64,000 bases of DNA from assembly GCA_033782935.1 (NCBI GenBank), contig JAWQEG010000128.1, positions 930,001 to 994,000 on the forward strand, in the 5' to 3' direction. Position numbers and translations under genes: made by a program. Positions 1 to 14,130 of the stretch are shown here, one piece after another. Positions within the stretch are counted from its first letter, which is position 1; the number at the start of each line of letters is the position of its first letter. The notes under the pieces are model-generated. The model worked only from the letters and a program-made list of their open reading frames with translations. It did not search any database and was not told where the DNA came from. The stretch is from Petrolisthes cinctipes (lineage: Eukaryota > Arthropoda > Malacostraca > Decapoda > Porcellanidae).

Positions 1-240
1 ATATGTGCCTGTATCTTCTGTACCCGTTTATATCACAAATTCAGGCTCAAAACACCCGAAAATTCAATATTTTGGGGTCCCAGAAGCAATCTGTACATGC
101 CTACACAGTGCTAGAATATTTTCAAAATATAGGCTAAAAACATGCTAAAAATCGACATTTTAGGTGCCAAAAAATCGATATCTCAAATTCATTCCCAAAA
201 CACCCGAAAATTCGATATTTAGAGGTCCCAGAAGGTATCT

Positions 241-2305
241 GTACATGCCTACTCCATGTTAGAGTATTTTCAAAATTCAGGCCCAAAACATGCTGAAAAT
301 CGATATTTTTGGTGCCCAAAGTCAATATGTGCATGTATCTTCTGTACCCGTTTCTATCTCAAATTCAGGCTCAAAACACCCGAAAATTCAATATTTTGGG
401 GTCCCAGAACCTATCTGTACAGTGCTAGAATATTTTCAAAATATAGGCTAAAAACATGCTAAAAATCGATCTTTTAGGTGCCAAAAAGTCGATATCTCAA
501 ATTCAGTCCCAAAACACCCGAAAATTCGATATTTAGGGGTCCCAGAAGCGATCTGTACATGCCTACTCCGTGTTAGAGTATTTTCAAAATACATGCTCAA
601 AACATACTGAAAATCGATCTTTTAGGTGCACAAAAGTCGATATGTGCATGCATCTTCAGTACCCGTTTATATCTCAAATTCAGGCTCAAAACACCCGAAA
701 ATTCAATATTTTGGGGTCCCAGAAGCAATCTGTACATGCCTACTCAGTGTTAGAGTAGTTTCAAAATACAGGCCCAAAACATGCTGAAAATCGATATTTT
801 AGATGCCCAAAGTCAATATGTGCATGTATCTTCTGTACCCGTTTATATCTCAAATTCAGGCTCAAAACACCCGAAAATTCAATATTTTGGGGTCCCAGAA
901 GCAATCTGTACATGCCTACACAGTGCTAGAATATTTTCAAAATATAGGCTAAAAACATGCTAAAAATCGACATTTTAGGTGCCAAAAAATCGATATCTCA
1001 AATTCAGTCCCAAAACACCCGAAAATTCGATATTTAGGGGTCCCAGAAGGTATCTGTACATGCCTACTCCGTGTTAGAGTATTTTCAAAATACAGGCTAA
1101 AATCATACTGAAAATCGATCTTTTAGGTGCCCAAAAGTCGATATGTGCATGCATCTTCTGTACCCGTTTATATCTCAAATTCTGGCCCTAAACACCCGAA
1201 AATTCGATATTTTGGGGTCCCAGAAGCGATCTGTACATGCCTACTCCGTGTTAGAGTATTTTCAAAATTCAGGCCCAAAACATGCTGAAAATCGATATTT
1301 TTGGTGCTCAAAGTCAATATGTGCATGTATCTTCTGTACCCGTTTATATTTCAAATTCAGGCTCAAAACTCCCGAAAATTCAATACTTTGGGGTCCCAGA
1401 AGCAATCTGTACATGCCTACTCAGTGCTAGAATATTTTCAAAATATAGGCTAAAAACATGCTAAAAATCGATCTTTTAGGTGCCAAAAAGTCGATATCTC
1501 AAATTCAGTCCCAAAACACCCGAAAATTCGATATTTAGGGGTCCCAGAAGCGATCTGTACATCCCTACTCCGTGTTAGAGTATTTTCAAAATACAAGCTC
1601 AAAACATACTGAAAATCGATCTTTTAGGTGCACAAAAGTCGATATGTGCATGCATCTTCAGTACCCGTTTATATCTCAAATTCAGGCTCAAAACACCCGA
1701 AAATTCAATATTTTGGGGTCCCAGAAGCAATCTGTACATGCCTACTCAGTGTTAGAGTATTTTCAAAATACAGGCCCAAAACATGCTGAAAATCGATATT
1801 TTAGATGCCCAAAGTCAATATGTGCATGTATCTTCTGTACCCGTTTATATCTAAAATTCAGGCTCTAAACACCCGAAAATTCAATATTTTGGTTTCCCAG
1901 AAGCAATCTGTACATGCCTACTTAGTGCTAGAATATTTTCAAAATATAGGCTAAAAACATGCTAAAAATCGATCTTTTAGGTGCCAAAAAATCGATATAT
2001 CAAATTCAGTCCCAAAACACCCGAAAATTCGATATTTAGGGGTCCCAGAAGCGATCTGTACATGCCTACTCAGTGTTAGAGTATTTTCAAAATACATGCT
2101 CAAAACATACTGAAAATCGATCTTTTAGGTGCACAAAAGTCGATATGTGCATGCATCTTCAGTACCCGTTTATATCTCAAATTCAGGCTCAAAACACCCG
2201 AAAATTCAATATTTTGGGGTCCCAGAAGCAATCTGTACATGCCTACTCAGTGTTAGAGTATTTTCAAAATACAGGCCCAAAACATGCTGAAAATCGATAT
2301 TTTTG
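241..2305 (+). repeat. Segmental duplication, offset 2,986 bp, copy 1
   Basis: Matches 3227-5291 with very few differences. Shared private variants include AGAACCTATCTG with a 10-bp deletion near 409-422, GAGTAGTTTC near 750, and ACATCCCTACTCC near 1560. The offset equals six 501-bp units minus two 10-bp deletions. One visible difference is CTCAGTG at about 2070 against CTCCGTG at about 5056. Ends are approximate because flanking monomers are similar. Confidence 0.82.
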
Positions 2306-3226
2306 GTGCCCAAAGTCAATATGTGCATGTATCTTCTGTACCCGTTTATATTTCAAATTCAGGCTCAAAACTCCCGAAAATTCAATACTTTGGGGTCCCA
2401 GAAGCAATCTGTACATGCCTAGAATATTTTCAAAATATAGGCTAAAAACATGCTAAAAATCGATCTTTTAGGTGCCAAAAAGTCGATATCTCAAATTCAG
2501 TCCCAAAACACCCGAAAATTCGATATTTAGGGGTCCCAGAAGCGATCTGTACATGCCTACTCCGTATTAGAGTATTTTCAAAATACATGCTCAAAACATA
2601 CTGAAAATCGATCTTTTAGGTGCACAAAAGTCGATATGTGCATGCATCTTCAGTACCCGTTTATATCTCAAATTCAGGCTCAAAACACCCGAAAATTCAA
2701 TATTTTGGGGTCCCAGAAGCAATCTGTACATGCCTACTCAGTGTTAGAGTATTTTCAAAATACAGGCCCAAAACATGCTGAAAATCGATATTTTAGATGC
2801 CCAAAGTCAATATGTGCATGTATCTTCTGTACCCGTTTATATCTCAAATTCAGGCTCAAAACACCCGAAAATTCAATATTTTGGGGTCCCAGAAGCAATC
2901 TGTACATGCCTACACAGTGCTAGAATATTTTCAAAATATAGGCTAAAAACATGCTAAAAATCGACATTTTAGGTGCCAAAAAATCGATATCTCAAATTCA
3001 GTCCCAAAACACCCGAAAATTCGATATTTAGAGGTCCCAGAAGGTATCTGTACATGCCTACTCTGTGTTAGAGTATTTTCAAAATACAGGCCAAAAACAT
3101 ACTGAAAATCGATCTTTTAGGTGCCCAAAAGTCGATATGTGCATGCATCTTCTGTACCCGTTTATATCTCAAATTCTGGCCCTAAACACCCGAAAATTTG
3201 ATATTTTGGGGTCCCAGAAGCGATCT

Positions 3227-5291
3227 GTACATGCCTACTCCATGTTAGAGTATTTTCAAAATTCAGGCCCAAAACATGCTGAAAATCGATATTTTTGGTG
3301 CCCAAAGTCAATATGTGCATGTATCTTCTGTACCCGTTTCTATCTCAAATTCAGGCTCAAAACACCCGAAAATTCAATATTTTGGGGTCCCAGAACCTAT
3401 CTGTACAGTGCTAGAATATTTTCAAAATATAGGCTAAAAACATGCTAAAAATCGATCTTTTAGGTGCCAAAAAGTCGATATCTCAAATTCAGTCCCAAAA
3501 CACCCGAAAATTCGATATTTAGTGGTCCCAGAAGCGATCTGTACATGCCTACTCCGTGTTAGAGTATTTTCAAAATACATGCTCAAAACATACTGAAAAT
3601 CGATCTTTTAGGTGCACAAAAGTCGATATGTGCATGCATCTTCAGTACCCGTTTATATCTCAAATTCAGGCTCAAAACACCCGAAAATTCAATATTTTGG
3701 GGTCCCAGAAGCAATCTGTACATGCCTACTCAGTGTTAGAGTAGTTTCAAAATACAGGCCCAAAACATGCTGAAAATCGATATTTTAGATGCCCAAAGTC
3801 AATATGTGCATGTATCTTCTGTACCCGTTTATATCTCAAATTCAGGCTCAAAACACCCGAAAATTCAATATTTTGGGGTCCCAGAAGCAATCTGTACATG
3901 CCTACACAGTGCTAGAATATTTTCAAAATATAGGCTAAAAACATGCTAAAAATCGACATTTTAGGTGCCAAAAAATCGATATCTCAAATTCAGTCCCAAA
4001 ACACCCGAAAATTCGATATTTAGAGGTCCCAGAAGGTATCTGTACATGCCTACTCCGTGTTAGAGTATTTTCAAAATACAGGCTAAAAACATACTGAAAA
4101 TCGATCTTTTAGGTGCCCAAAAGTCGATATGTGCATGCATCTTCTGTACCCGTTTATATCTCAAATTCTGGCCCTAAACACCCGAAAATTCGATATTTTG
4201 GGGTCCCAGAAGCGATCTGTACATGCCTACTCCGTGTTAGAGTATTTTCAAAATTCAGGCCCAAAACATGCTGAAAATCGATATTTTTGGTGCTCAAAGT
4301 CAATATGTGCATGTATCTTCTGTACCCGTTTATATTTCAAATTCAGGCTCAAAACTCCCGAAAATTCAATACTTTGGGGTCCCAGAAGCAATCTGTACAT
4401 GCCTACTCAGTGCTAGAATATTTTCAAAATATAGGCTAAAAACATGCTAAAAATCGATCTTTTAGGTGCCAAAAAGTCGATATCTCAAATTCAGTCCCAA
4501 AACACCCGAAAATTCGATATTTAGGGGTCCCAGAAGCGATCTGTACATCCCTACTCCGTGTTAGAGTATTTTCAAAATACAAGCTCAAAACATACTGAAA
4601 ATCGATCTTTTAGGTGCACAAAAGTCGATATGTGCATGCATCTTCAGTACCCGTTTATATCTCAAATTCAGGCTCAAAACACCCGAAAATTCAATATTTT
4701 GGGGTCCCAGAAGCAATCTGTACATGCCTACTCAGTGTTAGAGTATTTTCAAAATACAGGCCCAAAACATGCTGAAAATCGATATTTTAGATGCCCAAAG
4801 TCAATATGTGCATGTATCTTCTGTACCCGTTTATATCTAAAATTCAGGCTCTAAACACCCGAAAATTCAATATTTTGGTTTCCCAGAAGCAATCTGTACA
4901 TGCCTACTTAGTGCTAGAATATTTTCAAAATATAGGCTAAAAACATGCTAAAAATCGATCTTTTAGGTGCCAAAAAATCGATATATCAAATTCAGTCCCA
5001 AAACACCCGAAAATTCGATATTTAGGGGTCCCAGAAGCGATCTGTACATGCCTACTCCGTGTTAGAGTATTTTCAAAATACATGCTCAAAACATACTGAA
5101 AATCGATCTTTTAGGTGCACAAAAGTCGATATGTGCATGCATCTTCAGTACCCGTTTATATCTCAAATTCAGGCTCAAAACACCCGAAAATTCAATATTT
5201 TGGGGTCCCAGAAGCAATCTGTACATGCCTACTCAGTGTTAGAGTATTTTCAAAATACAGGCCCAAAACATGCTGAAAATCGATATTTTTG
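3227..5291 (+). repeat. Segmental duplication, offset 2,986 bp, copy 2
   Basis: Second copy of 241-2305. Upstream it is preceded by A', whereas copy 1 is preceded by C, so the left breakpoint falls inside a monomer. At the right end the copies part at GGTGCCC (2305) against GGTGCTC (5291). Confidence 0.82.
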
Positions 5292-5587
5292 GTGCTCAAA
5301 GTCAATATGTGCATGTATCTTCTGTACCCGTTTATATTTCAAATTCAGGCTCAAAACTCCCGAAAATTCAATACTTTGGGGTCCCAGAAGCAATCTGTAC
5401 ATGCCTACTCAGTGTTAGAGTATTTTCAAAATACAGGCCCAAAACATGCTGAAAATCGATATTTTAGATGCCCAAAGTCAATATGTGCATGTATCTTCTG
5501 TACCCGTTTATATCTCAAATTCAGGCTCAAAACACCCGAAAATTCAATATTTTGGTTTCCCAGAAGCAATCTGTACATGCCTACTTA

Positions 5588-6031
5588 GTGCTAGAATATT
5601 TTCAAAATATAGGCTAAAAACATGCTAAAAATCGATCTTTTAGGTGCCAAAAAATCGATATATCAAATTCAGTCCCAAAACACCCGAAAATTCGATATTT
5701 AGGGGTCCCAGAAGCAATCTGTACATGCCTACTCAGTGCTAGAATATTTTCAAAATATAGGCTAAAAACATGCTAAAAATCGATCTTTTAGGTGCCAAAA
5801 AGTCGATATCTCAAATTCAGGCTCAAAACACCCGAAAATTCAATATTTTGGGGTCCGAGAAGCAATCTGTACATGCCTACACAGTGCTAGAATATTTTCA
5901 AAATATAGGCTAAAAACATGCTAAAAATCGATCTTTTAGGTGCCAAAAAGTCGATATCTCAAATTCAGTCCCAAAACACCCGAAAATTCGATATTTAGGG
6001 GTCCCAGAAGCGATCTGTACATGCCTACTCC
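5588..6031 (+). repeat. Run of three C-type monomers (C-C-C), 444 bp
   Basis: Three consecutive 148-bp monomers start at 5588, 5736 and 5884, with no A or B between. The middle one is chimeric: a C first half followed by a B-like second half (CAGGCTCAAAACACCC, CAATATTTTGGGGTCCGAG). The same triplet recurs at 9205-9648. Confidence 0.85.
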
Positions 6032-6249
6032 GTGTTAGAGTATTTTCAAAATTCAGGCCCAAAACATGCTGAAAATCGATATTTTTGGTGCCCAAAGTCA
6101 ATATGTGCATGTATCTTCTGTACCCGTTTATATCTCAAATTCAGGCTCAAAACTACCGAAAATTCAATACTTTGTGGTCCCAGAAGCAATCTGTACATGC
6201 CTACTCAGTGCTAGAATATTTTCAAAATATAGGCTAAAAACATGCTAAA

Positions 6250-7342
6250 AATCGATCTTTTAGGTGCCAAAAAGTCGATATCTCAAATTCAGTCCCAAAA
6301 CACCCGAAAATTCGATATTTAGGGGTCCCAGAAGCGATCTGTACATGCCTACTCCGTGTTAGAGTATTTTCAAAATACATGCTCAAAACATACTGAAAAT
6401 CGATCTTTTAGGTGCACAAAAGTCGATATGTGCATGCATCTTCAGTACCCGTTTATATCTCAAATTCAGGCTCAAAACACCCGAAAATTCAATATTTTGG
6501 GGTCCCAGAAGCAATCTGTACATGCCTACTCAGTGTTAGAGTATTTTCAAAATACAGGCCCAAAACATGCTGAAAATCGATATTTTAGATGCCCAAAGTC
6601 AATATTTGCATGTATCTTCTGTACCCGTTTATATCTCAAACTCAGGTTTAAAACACCCGAAAATTCAATATTTTGGGGTCCCAGAAGCAATCTGTACATG
6701 CCTACTTAGTGCTAGAATATTTTCAAAATATAGGCTAAAAACATGCTAAAAATCGATCTTTTAGGTGCCAAAAAGTCGATATCTCAAATTCAGTCCCAAA
6801 ACACCCGAAAATTCGATATTTAGGGGTCCCAGAAGCGATCTGTACATGCCTACTCCGTGTTAGAGTATTTTCAAAATACATGCTCAAAACATACTGAAAA
6901 TCGATCTTTTAGGTGCCCAAAAGTCGATATGTGCATGCATCTTCTGTACCCGTTCATATCTCAAATTATGGCCCTAAACACCCGAAAATTCGATATTTTG
7001 GGGTCCCAGAAGCGATCTGTACATGCCTACTCCGTGTTAGAGTATTTTAAAAATTCAGGCCCAAAACATGCTGAAAATCGATATTTTTGGTGCCCAAAGT
7101 CAATATGTGCATGTATCTTCTGTACCCGTTTATATCTCAAATTCAGGCTCAAAACACCCGAAAATTCAATATTTTGGGGTTCCAGAAGCAATCTGTACAT
7201 GCCTACACAGTGCTAGAATATTTTCAAAATATAGGCTAAAAACATGCTAAAAATCGACATTTTAGGTGCCAAAAAATCGATATCTCAAATTCAGTCCCGA
7301 AACACCCGAAAATTCGATATTTAGGGGTCCCAGAAGGTATCT
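6250..7342 (+). repeat. Duplication, offset 3,293 bp, right part of copy 1
   Basis: Matches 9543-10635. Shared variants: CAATATTTGCATG, CAGGTTTAAAACACC, GTTCATATCTCAAATTATGG, GAGTATTTTAAAAATTC and GGGGTTCCAG. The copies part at 7343, where copy 1 has an 8-bp loss. A left part of the same duplication pairs about 4500-5410 with 7793-8703. Confidence 0.8.
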
Positions 7343-9204
7343 GTACTCCGTGTTAGAGTATTTTCAAAATACAGGCTAAAAACATACTGAAAATCGATCT
7401 TTTAGGTGCCTGAAAGTCGATATGTGCATGCATCTTCTGTACCCGTTTATATCTCAAATTCTGGCCCTAAACACCCGAAAATTCGATATTTTGGGGTCCC
7501 AGAAGCAATCTGTACATGCCTACTCAGTGTTAGAGTATTTTCAAAATTCAGGCCCAAAACATGCTGAAAATCGATATTTTAGATGCCCAAAGTCAATATG
7601 TGCATGTATCTTCTGTACCCGTTTATATCTCAAATTCAGGCTCAAAACACACGAAAATTCAATATTTTGGGGTCCCAGAAGCAATCTGTACATGCCTACA
7701 CAGTGCTAGAATATTTTCAAAATATAGGCTAAAAACATGCTAAAAATCGACATTTTAGGTGCCAAAAAATCGATATCTCAAATTCAGTCCCAAAACACCC
7801 GAAAATTCGATATTTAGGGGTCCCAGAAGCGATCTGTACATCCCTACTCCGTGTTAGAGTATTTTCAAAATACATGCTCAAAACATACTGAAAATCGATC
7901 TTTTAGGTGCACAAAAGTCGATATGTGCATGCATCTTCAGTACCCGTTTATATCTCAAATTCAGGCTCAAAACACCCGAAAATTCAATATTTTGGGGTCC
8001 CAGAAGCAATCTGTACATGCCTACTCAGTGTTAGAGTATTTTCAAAATACAGGCCCAAAACATGCTGAAAATCGATATTTTAGATGCCCAAAGTCAATAT
8101 ATGCATGTATCTTCTGTACCCGTTTATATCTAAAATTCAGGCTCTAAACACCCGAAAATTCAATATTTTGGTTTCCCAGAAGCAATCTGTACATGCCTAC
8201 TTAGTGCTAGAATATTTTCAAAATATAGGCTAAAAACATGCTAAAAATCGATCTTTTAGGTGCCAAATAATCGATATATCAAATTCACTCCCAAAACACC
8301 CGAAAATTCGATATTTAGGGGTCCCAGAAGCGATCTGTACATGCCTACTCCGTGTTAGAGTATTTTCAAAATACATGCTCAAAACATACTGAAAATCGAT
8401 CTTTTAGGTGCACAAAAGTCGATATGTGCATGCATCTTCAGTACCCGTTTATATCTCAAATTCAGGCTCAAAACACCCGAAAATTCAATATTTTGGGGTC
8501 CCAGAAGCAATCTGTACATGCCTACTCAGTGTTAGAGTATTTTCAAAATACAGGCCCAAAACATGCTGAAAATCGATATTTTTGGTGCTCAAAGTCAATA
8601 TGTGCATGTATCTTCTGTACCCGTTTATATTTCAAATTCAGGCTCAAAACTCCCGAAAATTCAATACTTTGGGGTCCCAGAAGCAATCTGTACATGCCTA
8701 CTCAGTGCTAGAATATTTTCAAAATATAGGCTAAAAACATGCTAAAAATCGATCTTTTAGGTGCCAAAAAGTCGATATCTCAAATTCAGTCCCAAAACAC
8801 CCGAAAATTCGATATTTAGGGGTCCCAGAAGCGATCTGTACATGCCTACTCCGTGTTAGAGTATTTCAAAATACATGCTCAAAACATACTGAAAATCGAT
8901 CTTTTAGGTGCACAAAAGTCGATATGTGCATGCATCTTCAGTACCCGTTTATATCTCAAATTCAGGCTCAAAAAACCCGAAAATTCAATATTTTGGGGTC
9001 CCAGAAGCAATCTGTACATGCCTACTCAGTGTTAGAGTATTTTCAAAATACAGGCCCAAAACACACTGAAAATCGATATTTTAGATGCCCAAAGTCAATA
9101 TGTGCATGTATCTTCTGTACCCGTTTATATCTCAAATTCAGGCTCAAAACACCCGAAAATTCAATATTTTGGTTTCCCAAAAGCAATCTGTACATGCCTA
9201 CTTA

Positions 9205-9648
9205 GTGCTAGAATATTTTCAAAATATAGGCTAAAAACATGCTAAAAATCGATCTTTTAGGTGCCAAAAAATCGATATATCAAATTCAGTCCCAAAACAC
9301 CCGAAAATTCGATATTTAGGGGTCCCAGAAGCAATCTGTACATGCCTACTCAGTGCTAGAATATTTTCAAAATATAGGCTCAAAACATGCTAAAAATCGA
9401 TCTTTTAGGTGCCAAAAAGTCGATATCTCAAATTCAGGCTCAAAACACCCGAAAATTCAATATTTTGGGGTCCGAGAAGCAATCTGTACATGCCTACACA
9501 GTGCAAGAATATTTTCAAAATATAGGCTAAAAACATGCTAAAAATCGATCTTTTAGGTGCCAAAAAGTCGATATCTCAAATTCAGTCCCAAAACACCCGA
9601 AAATTCGATATTTAGGGGTCCCAGAAGCGATCTGTACATGCCTACTCC
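9205..9648 (+). repeat. Second copy of the C-C-C run
   Basis: Starts at 9205, 9353 and 9501. The middle monomer carries the same GGGGTCCGAG change as at about 5850. Offset from the first copy is 3,617 bp, which is 3,293 + 324. The third monomer starts with the variant GTGCAAGAAT. Confidence 0.85.
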
Positions 9649-10635
9649 TTGTTAGAGTATTTTCAAAATACATGCTCAAAACATACTGAAAATCGATCTT
9701 TTAGGTGCACAAAAGTCGATATGTGCATGCATCTTCAGTACCCGTTTATATCTCAAATTCAGGCTCAAAACACCCGAAAATTCAATATTTTGGGGTCCCA
9801 GAAGCAATCTGTACATGCCTACTCAGTGTTAGAGTATTTTCAAAATACAGGCCCAAAACATGCTGAAAATCGATATTTTAGATGCCCAAAGTCAATATTT
9901 GCATGTATCTTCTGTACCCGTTTATATCTCAAATTCAGGTTTAAAACACCCGAAAATTCAATATTTTGGGGTCCCAGAAGCAATCTGTACATGCCTACTT
10001 AGTGCTAGAATATTTTCAAAATATAGGCTAAAAACATGCTAAAAATCGATCTTTTAGGTGCCAAAAAGTCGATATCTCAAATTCAGTCCCAAAACACCCG
10101 AAAATTCGATATTTAGGGGTCCCAGAAGGTATCTGTACATGCCTACTCCGTGTTAGAGTATTTTCAAAATACATGCTCAAAACATACTGAAAATCGATCT
10201 TTTAGGTGCCCAAAAGTCGATATGTGCATGCATCTTCTGTACCCGTTCATATCTCAAATTATGGCCCTAAACACCCGAAAATTCGATATTTTGGGGTCCC
10301 AGAAGCGATCTGTACATGCCTACTCCGTGTTAGAGTATTTTAAAAATTCAGGCCCAAAACATGCTGAAAATCGATATTTTTGGTGCCCAAAGTCAATATG
10401 TGCATGTATCTTCTGTACCCGTTTATATCTCAAATTCAGGCTCAAAACACCCGAAAATTCAATATTTTGGGGTTCCAGAAGCAATCTGTACATGCCTACA
10501 CAGTGCTAGAATATTTTCAAAATATAGGCTAAAAACATGCTAAAAATCGACATTTTAGGTGCCAAAAAATCGATATCTCAAATTCAGTCCCAAAACACTC
10601 GAAAATTCGATATTTAGGGGTCCCAGAAGGTATCT
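9543..10635 (+). repeat. Duplication, offset 3,293 bp, right part of copy 2
   Basis: Second copy of 6250-7342 with the same private variants. Between the left and right parts the offset rises to 3,617 bp and returns to 3,293: this copy has an extra C+A pair at 8705-9028, while the first copy has an extra B'+C pair at 6032-6355, each 324 bp. Confidence 0.8.
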
Positions 10636-12302
10636 GTACATGCCTACTCCGTGTTAGAGTATTTTCAAAATATAGGCTAAAAACATGCTAAAAATCGACA
10701 TTTTAGGTGCCAAAAAATCGATATCTCAAATTCAGTCCCAAAACACCCGAAAATTCGATATTTAGGTGTCCCAGAAGGTATCTATACATGCCTACTCCGT
10801 GTTAGAGTATTTTCAAAATACAGGCTAAAAACATACTGAAAATCGATCTTTTAGGTGCCCGAAAGTCGATATGTGCATGCATCTTCTGTACCCGTTTATA
10901 TCTCAAATTCAGGCTCAAAACACCCGAAAATTCAATATTTTGGGGTCCCAGAAGCAATCTGTACATGCCTACTCCGTGTTAGAGTATTTTCAAAATACAT
11001 GCTCAAAACATACTGAAAATCGATCTTTTAGGTGCACAAAAGTCGATATGTGCATGCATCTTCAGTACCCGTTTATATCTCAAATTCAGGCTCAAAACAC
11101 CCGAAAATTCAATATTTTGGGGTCCCAGAAGCAATCTGTACATGCCTACACAGTGCTAGAATATTTTCAAAATATAGGCTAAAAAACATGCTAAAAATCG
11201 ACATTTTAGGTGCCAAAGAATCGATATCTCAAATTCAGTCACAAAACACCCGAAAATACGATATTTAGAGGTCCCAGAAGGTATCTGTACATGCCTACTC
11301 AGTGTTAGAGTATTTTCAAAATACAGGCCCAGAACATGCTGAAAATCGATATTTTAGATGCCCAAAGTCAATATGTGCATGCATCTTCTGTACCCGTTTA
11401 TATCTCAAATTCAGGCTCAAAACACCCGAAAATTCAATATTTTGGGGTCCCAGAAGCAATCTGTACATGCCTACTTAGTGCTAGAATATTTTCAAAATAT
11501 AGGCTAAAAACATGCTAAAAATCGATCTTTTAGGTGCCAAAAAGTCGATATCTTAAATTCAGTCCCAAAACACCCGAAAATTCGATATTTAGGGGTCCCA
11601 GAAGCGATCTGTACATGCCTACTCCGTGTTAGAGTAATTTCAAAATACATGCTCAAAACATACTGAAAATCGATCTTTTAGGTGCACAAAAGTCGATATG
11701 TGCATGCATCTTCAGTACCCGTTTATATCTCAAATTCAGGCTCAAAACACCCTAAAATTCAATATTTTGGGGTCCCAGAAGCAATCTGTACATGCCTACT
11801 GAGTGTTAGAGTATTTTCAAAATACAGGCCCAAAACATGCTGAAAATCGATATTTTAGATGCCTAAAGTCAATATGTGCATGTATCTTCTGTACCCGTTT
11901 ATATCTCAAATTCAGGCTCAAAACACCCGAAATTTCAATATTTTGGGGTCCCAGAAGCAATCTGTACATGCCTACTCAGTGTTAGAGTATTTTCAAAATA
12001 CAGGCCCAAAACATGCTGAAAATCGATATTTTAGATGCCCAAAGTCAATATGTGCATGTATCTTCTGTACCCGTTTATATCTCAAATTCAGGCTCAAAAC
12101 ACCCGAAAATTCAATATTTTGGGGTTCCAGAAGCAATCTGTACATGCCTACACAGTGCTAGAATATTTTCAAAATATAGGCTAAAAACATGCTAAAAATC
12201 GACATTTTAGGTGCCAAAAAATCGATATCTCAAATTCAGTCCCAAAACACCCGAAAATTCGATATTTAGGTGTCCCAGAAGGTATCTATACATGCCTACT
12301 CC

Positions 12303-14130
12303 GTGTTAGAGTATTTTCAAAATACAGGCTAAAAACATACTGAAAATCGATCTTTTAGGTGCCCGAAAGTCGATATGTGCATGCATCTTCTGTACCCGTT
12401 TATATCTCAAATTCTGGCCCTAAACACCCGAAAATTCGATATTTTGGGGTCCCAGAAGCGATCTGTACATGCCTACTCCGTGTTAGAGTATTTTCAAAAT
12501 TCAGGCCCAAAACATGCTGAAAATCGATATTTTAGATGCCCAAAGTCAATATGTGCATGTATCTTCTGTACCCGTTTATATCTCAAATTCAGGCTCAAAA
12601 CACCCGAAAATTCAATATTTTGGGGTCCCAGAAGCAATCTGTACATGCCTACACAGTGCTAGAATATTTTCAAAATATAGGCTAAAAACATGCTAAAAAT
12701 CGACATTTTAGGTGCCAAAAAATCGATATCTCAAATTCAGTCCCAAAACACCCGAAAATTCGATATTTAGAGGTCCCAGAAGGTATCTGTACATGCCTAC
12801 TCCGTGTTAGAGTATTTTCAAAATACAGGCCAAAAACATACTGAAAATCGATCTTTTAGGTGCCCAAAAGTCGATATGTGCATGCATCTTCTGTACCCGT
12901 TTATATCTCAAATTCTGGCCCTAAACACCCGAAAATTGGATATTTTGGGGTCCCAGAAGCGATCTGTACATGCCTACTCAGTGCTAGAATATTTTCAAAA
13001 TATAGGCTAAAAACATGCTAAAAATCGATCTTTTAGGTGCCAAAAAGTCGATATCTCAAATTCAGTCCCAAAACACCCGAAAATTCGATATTTAGGGGTC
13101 CCAGAAGCGATCTGTACATGCCTACTCCGTGTTAGAGTATTTTCAAAATACATGCTCAAAACATACTGAAAATCGATCATTTAGGTGCACAAAAGTCGAT
13201 ATGTGCATGCATCTTCTGTACCCGTTTATATCTCAAATTCAGGCTCAAAACACCCGAAAATTCAATATTTTGGGGTCCCAGAAGCAATCTGTACATGCCT
13301 ACTCAGTGTTAGAGTATTTTCAAAATACAGGCCCAAAACATGCTGAAAATCGATATTTTAGATGCCCAAAGTCAATATGTGCATGTATCTTCTGTACCCG
13401 TTTATATCTCAAATTCAGGCTCAAAACACCCGAAAATTCAATATTTTGGGGTCCCAGAAGCAATCTGTACATGCCTACTTAGTGCTAGAATATTTTCAAA
13501 ATATAGGCTAAAAACTTGCTAAAAATCGATCTTTTAGGTGCCAAAAAGTCGATATCTCAAATTCAGTCCCAAAACACCCGAAAATTCGATATTTAGGGGT
13601 CCCAGAAGCGATCTGTACATGCCTACTCCGTGTTAGAGTATTTTCAAAATACATGCTCAAAACATACTGAAAATCGATCTTTTAGGTGCACAAAAGTCGA
13701 TATGTGCATACATCTTCAGTACCCGTTTATATCTCAAATTCAGGCTCAAAACACCCGAAAATTCAATATTTTGGGGTCCCAGAAGCAATCTGTACATGCC
13801 TACTCAGTGTTAGAGTATTTTCAAAATACAGGCCCAAAACATGCTGAAAATCGATATTTTAGATGCCCAAAGTCAATATGTGCATGTATCTTCTGTACCC
13901 GTTTATATCTCAAATTCAGGCTCAAAACACCCGAAAATTCAATATTTTGGGGTCCCAGAAGCAATCTGTACATGCCTACACAGTGCTAGAATATTTTCTA
14001 AATATAGGCTAAAAACATGCTAAAAATCGACATTTTAGGTGCCAAAAAATCGATATCTCAAATTCAGTCCCAAAACACCCGAAAATTCGATATTTAGGGG
14101 TCCCAGAAGGTATCTGTACATGCCTACTCC
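12303..14130 (+). repeat. 1,828-bp second-level HOR, copy 1
   Basis: Eleven monomers: A'B'C (12303), A'C (12804), ABC (13129), ABC (13630). Lengths 501 + 325 + 501 + 501 = 1,828. It is followed by a non-canonical stretch (14131-15780: A'B'C, A'B'C, A'C, AC) before the next full copy. Confidence 0.85.

Larger units (their letters stand above)
108..5587 (+). repeat. Regular A-B-C block with A/A' alternation
   Basis: Monomer starts fall at 108(C), 256(B'), 422(C), 570(A), 747(B), 923(C), 1071(A'), 1248(B'), 1424(C), 1572, 2073, 2564, 3065, 3556, 4057, 4558 and 5059. Spacing between A monomers is 501 bp, or 491 bp where B carries a 10-bp deletion (2250-2415 and 3242-3407). The block ends at 5236 with B'-B in place of a single B. 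No other sequence is present. Confidence 0.9.
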
